From: Anthopleura xanthogrammica
Lineage: Eukaryota > Cnidaria > Anthozoa > Actiniaria > Actiniidae
Reading direction: 5' to 3'
Length of the DNA: 64,000 bases
NCBI GenBank assembly: GCA_964019055.1
Contig: OZ025215.1
Location: forward strand, 4,965,001-5,029,000
Below, piece by piece: positions 61,901-64,000 of the stretch (its first letter is position 1; each line of letters opens with the position of its first letter). The translations under genes were made by a program, and so were the position numbers. The notes below the pieces were generated by a model. That model did not search any database, was not told where the DNA came from, and saw only the letters and a list, made by a program, of their open reading frames with translations.

Positions 61901-63843
61901 GTGACGCCGTAAGCGAAAAACCTGGTTTTGAGAGCCAAAATGGCCATTTTTCAGTTTTTTGGGCTAAAAAGTTGTTTTTCCCAGCAAAACAGTGTTTTGG
62001 ACACCCAAAATGTGCTTTTCTCGGCCAAAACTTGCGTTTAGCAGTGAAAACGTCGTGTTTTGAGCAAAAGAAAATTCTCAGCAAATTTCCAATTTTCTCA
62101 GCAAAAAACAGCTTTTTTGACCAAAAAGCACCTTTACTCAGCCAAAACCGAATTTTTTTTCGCCAAAACGTCGTGTTTTTATCTCAAGAGGTATAATCAT
62201 GAGCAAAAAGTGGGGGTTTCAGCAAACAGGTGACGCCGTAAGCGAAAAACCTGGTTTTGAGAGCCAAAATGGCCATTTTTCAGTTTTTTGGGCTAAAAAG
62301 TTGTTTTTCCCAGCAAAACAGTGTTTTGGACACCCAAAATGTGCTTTTCTCGGCCAAAACTTGCGTTTAGCAGTGAAAACGTCGTGTTTTGAGCAAAAGA
62401 AAATTCTCAGCAAATTTCCAATTTTCTCAGCAAAAAACAGCTTTTTTGACCAAAAAGCACCTTTACTCAGCCAAAACCGAATTTTTTTTCGCCAAAACGT
62501 CGTGTTTTTATCTCAAGAGGTATAATCATGAGCAAAAAGTGGGGGTTTCAGCAAACAGGTGACGCCGTAAGCGAAAAACCTGGTTTTGAGAGCCAAAATG
62601 GCCATTTTTCAGTTTTTTGGGCTAAAAAGTTGTTTTTCCCAGCAAAACAGTGTTTTGGACACCCAAAATGTGCTTTTCTCGGCCAAAACTTGCGTTTAGC
62701 AGTGAAAACGTCGTGTTTTGAGCAAAAGAAAATTCTCAGCAAATTTCCAATTTTCTCAGCAAAAAACAGCTTTTTTGACCAAAAAGCACCTTTACTCAGC
62801 CAAAACCGAATTTTTTTTCGCCAAAACGTCGTGTTTTTATCTCAAGAGGTATAATCATGAGCAAAAAGTGGGGGTTTCAGCAAACAGGTGACGCCGTAAG
62901 CGAAAAACCTGGTTTTGAGAGCCAAAATGGCCATTTTTCAGTTTTTTGGGCTAAAAAGTTGTTTTTCCCAGCAAAACAGTGTTTTGGACACCCAAAATGT
63001 GCTTTTCTCGGCCAAAACTTGCGTTTAGCAGTGAAAACGTCGTGTTTTGAGCAAAAGAAAATTCTCAGCAAATTTCAAATTTTCTCAGCAAAAAACAGCT
63101 TTTTTGACCAAAAAGCACCTTTACTCAGCCAAAACCGAATTTTTTTTCGCCAAAACGTCGGGTTTTTATCTCAAGAGGTATAATCATGAGCAAAAAGTGG
63201 GGGTTTCAGCAAACAGGTGACGCCGTAAGCGAAAAACCTGGTTTTGAGAGCCAAAATGGCCATTTTTCAGTTTTTTGGGCTAAAAAGTTGTTTTTCCCAG
63301 CAAAACAGTGTTTTGGACACCCAAAATGTGCTTTTCTCGGCCAAAACTTGCGTTTAGCAGTGAAAACGTCGTGTTTTGAGCAAAAGAAAATTCTCAGCAA
63401 ATTTCCAATTTTCTCAGCAAAAAACAGCTTTTTTGACCAAAAAGCACCTTTACTCAGCCAAAACCGAATTTTTTTTCGCCAAAACGTCGTGTTTTTATCT
63501 CAAGAGGTATAATCATGAGCAAAAAGTGGGGGTTTCAGCAAACAGGTGACGCCGTAAGCGAAAAACCTGGTTTTGAGAGCCAAAATGGCCATTTTTCAGT
63601 TTTTTGGGCTAAAAAGTTGTTTTTCCCAGCAAAACAGTGTTTTGGACACCCAAAATGTGCTTTTCTCGGCCAAAACTTGCGTTTAGCAGTGAAAACGTCG
63701 TGTTTTGAGCAAAAGAAAATTCTCAGCAAATTTCCAATTTTCTCAGCAAAAAACAGCTTTTTTGACCAAAAAGCACCTTTACTCAGCCAAAACCGAATTT
63801 TTTTTCGCCAAAACGTCGTGTTTTTATCTCAAGAGGTATAATC

Positions 63844-64000
63844 ATGAGCAAAAAGTGGGGGTTTCAGCAAACAGGTGACGCCGTAAGCGAAAAACCTGGT
63901 TTTGAGAGCCAAAATGGCCATTTTTCAGTTTTTTGGGCTAAAAAGTTGTTTTTCCCAGCAAAACAGTGTTTTGGACACCCAAAATGTGCTTTTCTCGGCC
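63844..64000 (+). repeat. Partial monomer at right edge (first 157 bp)
   Basis: The window ends inside a consensus monomer, at the GGCC of CTCGGCC. The array continues rightwards. Confidence 0.97.

Larger units (their letters stand above)
1..64000 (+). repeat. 329-bp satellite tandem array filling the window
   Basis: The same 329-bp sequence recurs head to tail from end to end, with 195 complete units between 108 and 63843 and a partial unit at each edge. Most units are exactly 329 bp. Nineteen are 330 bp (starting 1753, 7346, 9210, 12390, 14036, 14695, 16341, 19303, 19633, 20292, 24231, 31139, 32127, 36404, 36734, 37721, 38051, 40357, 60225) and two are 331 bp (39368, 43976). Seven are 328 bp (3399, 35418, 37064, 43648, 56279, 58910, 61213), six are 327 bp (23250, 23577, 23904, 24561, 44307, 44963) and one is 325 bp (22925). 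Four carry large deletions. Most copies match the consensus exactly or differ by one or two bases. Homogeneity of this kind is the usual result of concerted evolution by unequal exchange and gene conversion. A centromeric or heterochromatic role is an inference from array size and unit length only; I do not recognise the family. Confidence 0.98.

Noticed and set aside
1..64000. CRISPR array
   Set aside because: There is no alternation of short repeats with unique spacers; the 329-bp unit repeats in full, and no cas-like gene is present.
1..64000. Transposon, retroelement, tRNA, rRNA or telomere sequence
   Set aside because: Every stretch aligns to the 329-bp monomer. No terminal repeats, transposase-like frames, cloverleaf sequences or telomere-type short repeats are present.

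Overview
The whole 64,000-base window is one uninterrupted head-to-tail tandem array of a single 329-bp satellite monomer. Counting from the start motif at position 108, I find 195 complete monomers (108-63843), plus the last 107 bp of a monomer at the left edge (1-107) and the first 157 bp of one at the right edge (63844-64000). All copies lie in the same orientation. I see no other sequence: no insertion, inversion, mobile element, RNA gene, CRISPR array or unique spacer. Neither edge of the array is inside the window, so its real length is unknown.

Organism: a homogeneous array of this length with a unit near two nucleosome repeats is typical of eukaryotic satellite DNA (centromeric, pericentromeric or other heterochromatin). 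The consensus monomer is 38.9% G+C (65 C, 63 G of 329) and holds 11 CpG against about 12.4 expected (ratio about 0.88). CpG depletion is therefore not visible, which fits a genome or locus without heavy CpG methylation. I do not recognise the repeat family and cannot name a species.

Monomer structure: the 329-bp unit is itself built from about 16 degenerate sub-units of roughly 20.6 bp. Each has an A-tract, then about 5-7 mixed bases, then a T-tract, often followed by CTCAGC. A- and T-tract centres alternate about every 10 bp, in step with the DNA helix, so the array is predicted to be strongly curved and to influence nucleosome placement. Sub-units are quasi-palindromic; one is a perfect 14-bp palindrome.

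Layout by region: 1-22924 is mostly full-length monomers, with two clear multi-monomer duplications (7.3-10.1 kb and 14.0-17.3 kb) and two 111-bp-deleted monomers. 22925-24887 is a dense run of small indels. 24888-35417 is regular, with clusters of a C-to-A variant and one substitution-rich spot near 33.5-33.8 kb. 35418-45618 is enriched in homopolymer indels. 45619-64000 is the most uniform part, broken by two partial deletions near 51.7 and 52.9 kb.

Coding potential: each consensus monomer contains a 108-codon open frame on the + strand, ending 2 nt before the next ATG. I do not regard it as a real gene. The frame is stop-free because the sub-repeat is close to 21 bp (7 codons), most substitutions in it change the residue, nonsense and frameshift copies persist, and the 7-residue pattern follows the DNA sub-repeat. 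No interacting gene system is visible; what is of interest is the repeat's architecture and its turnover.
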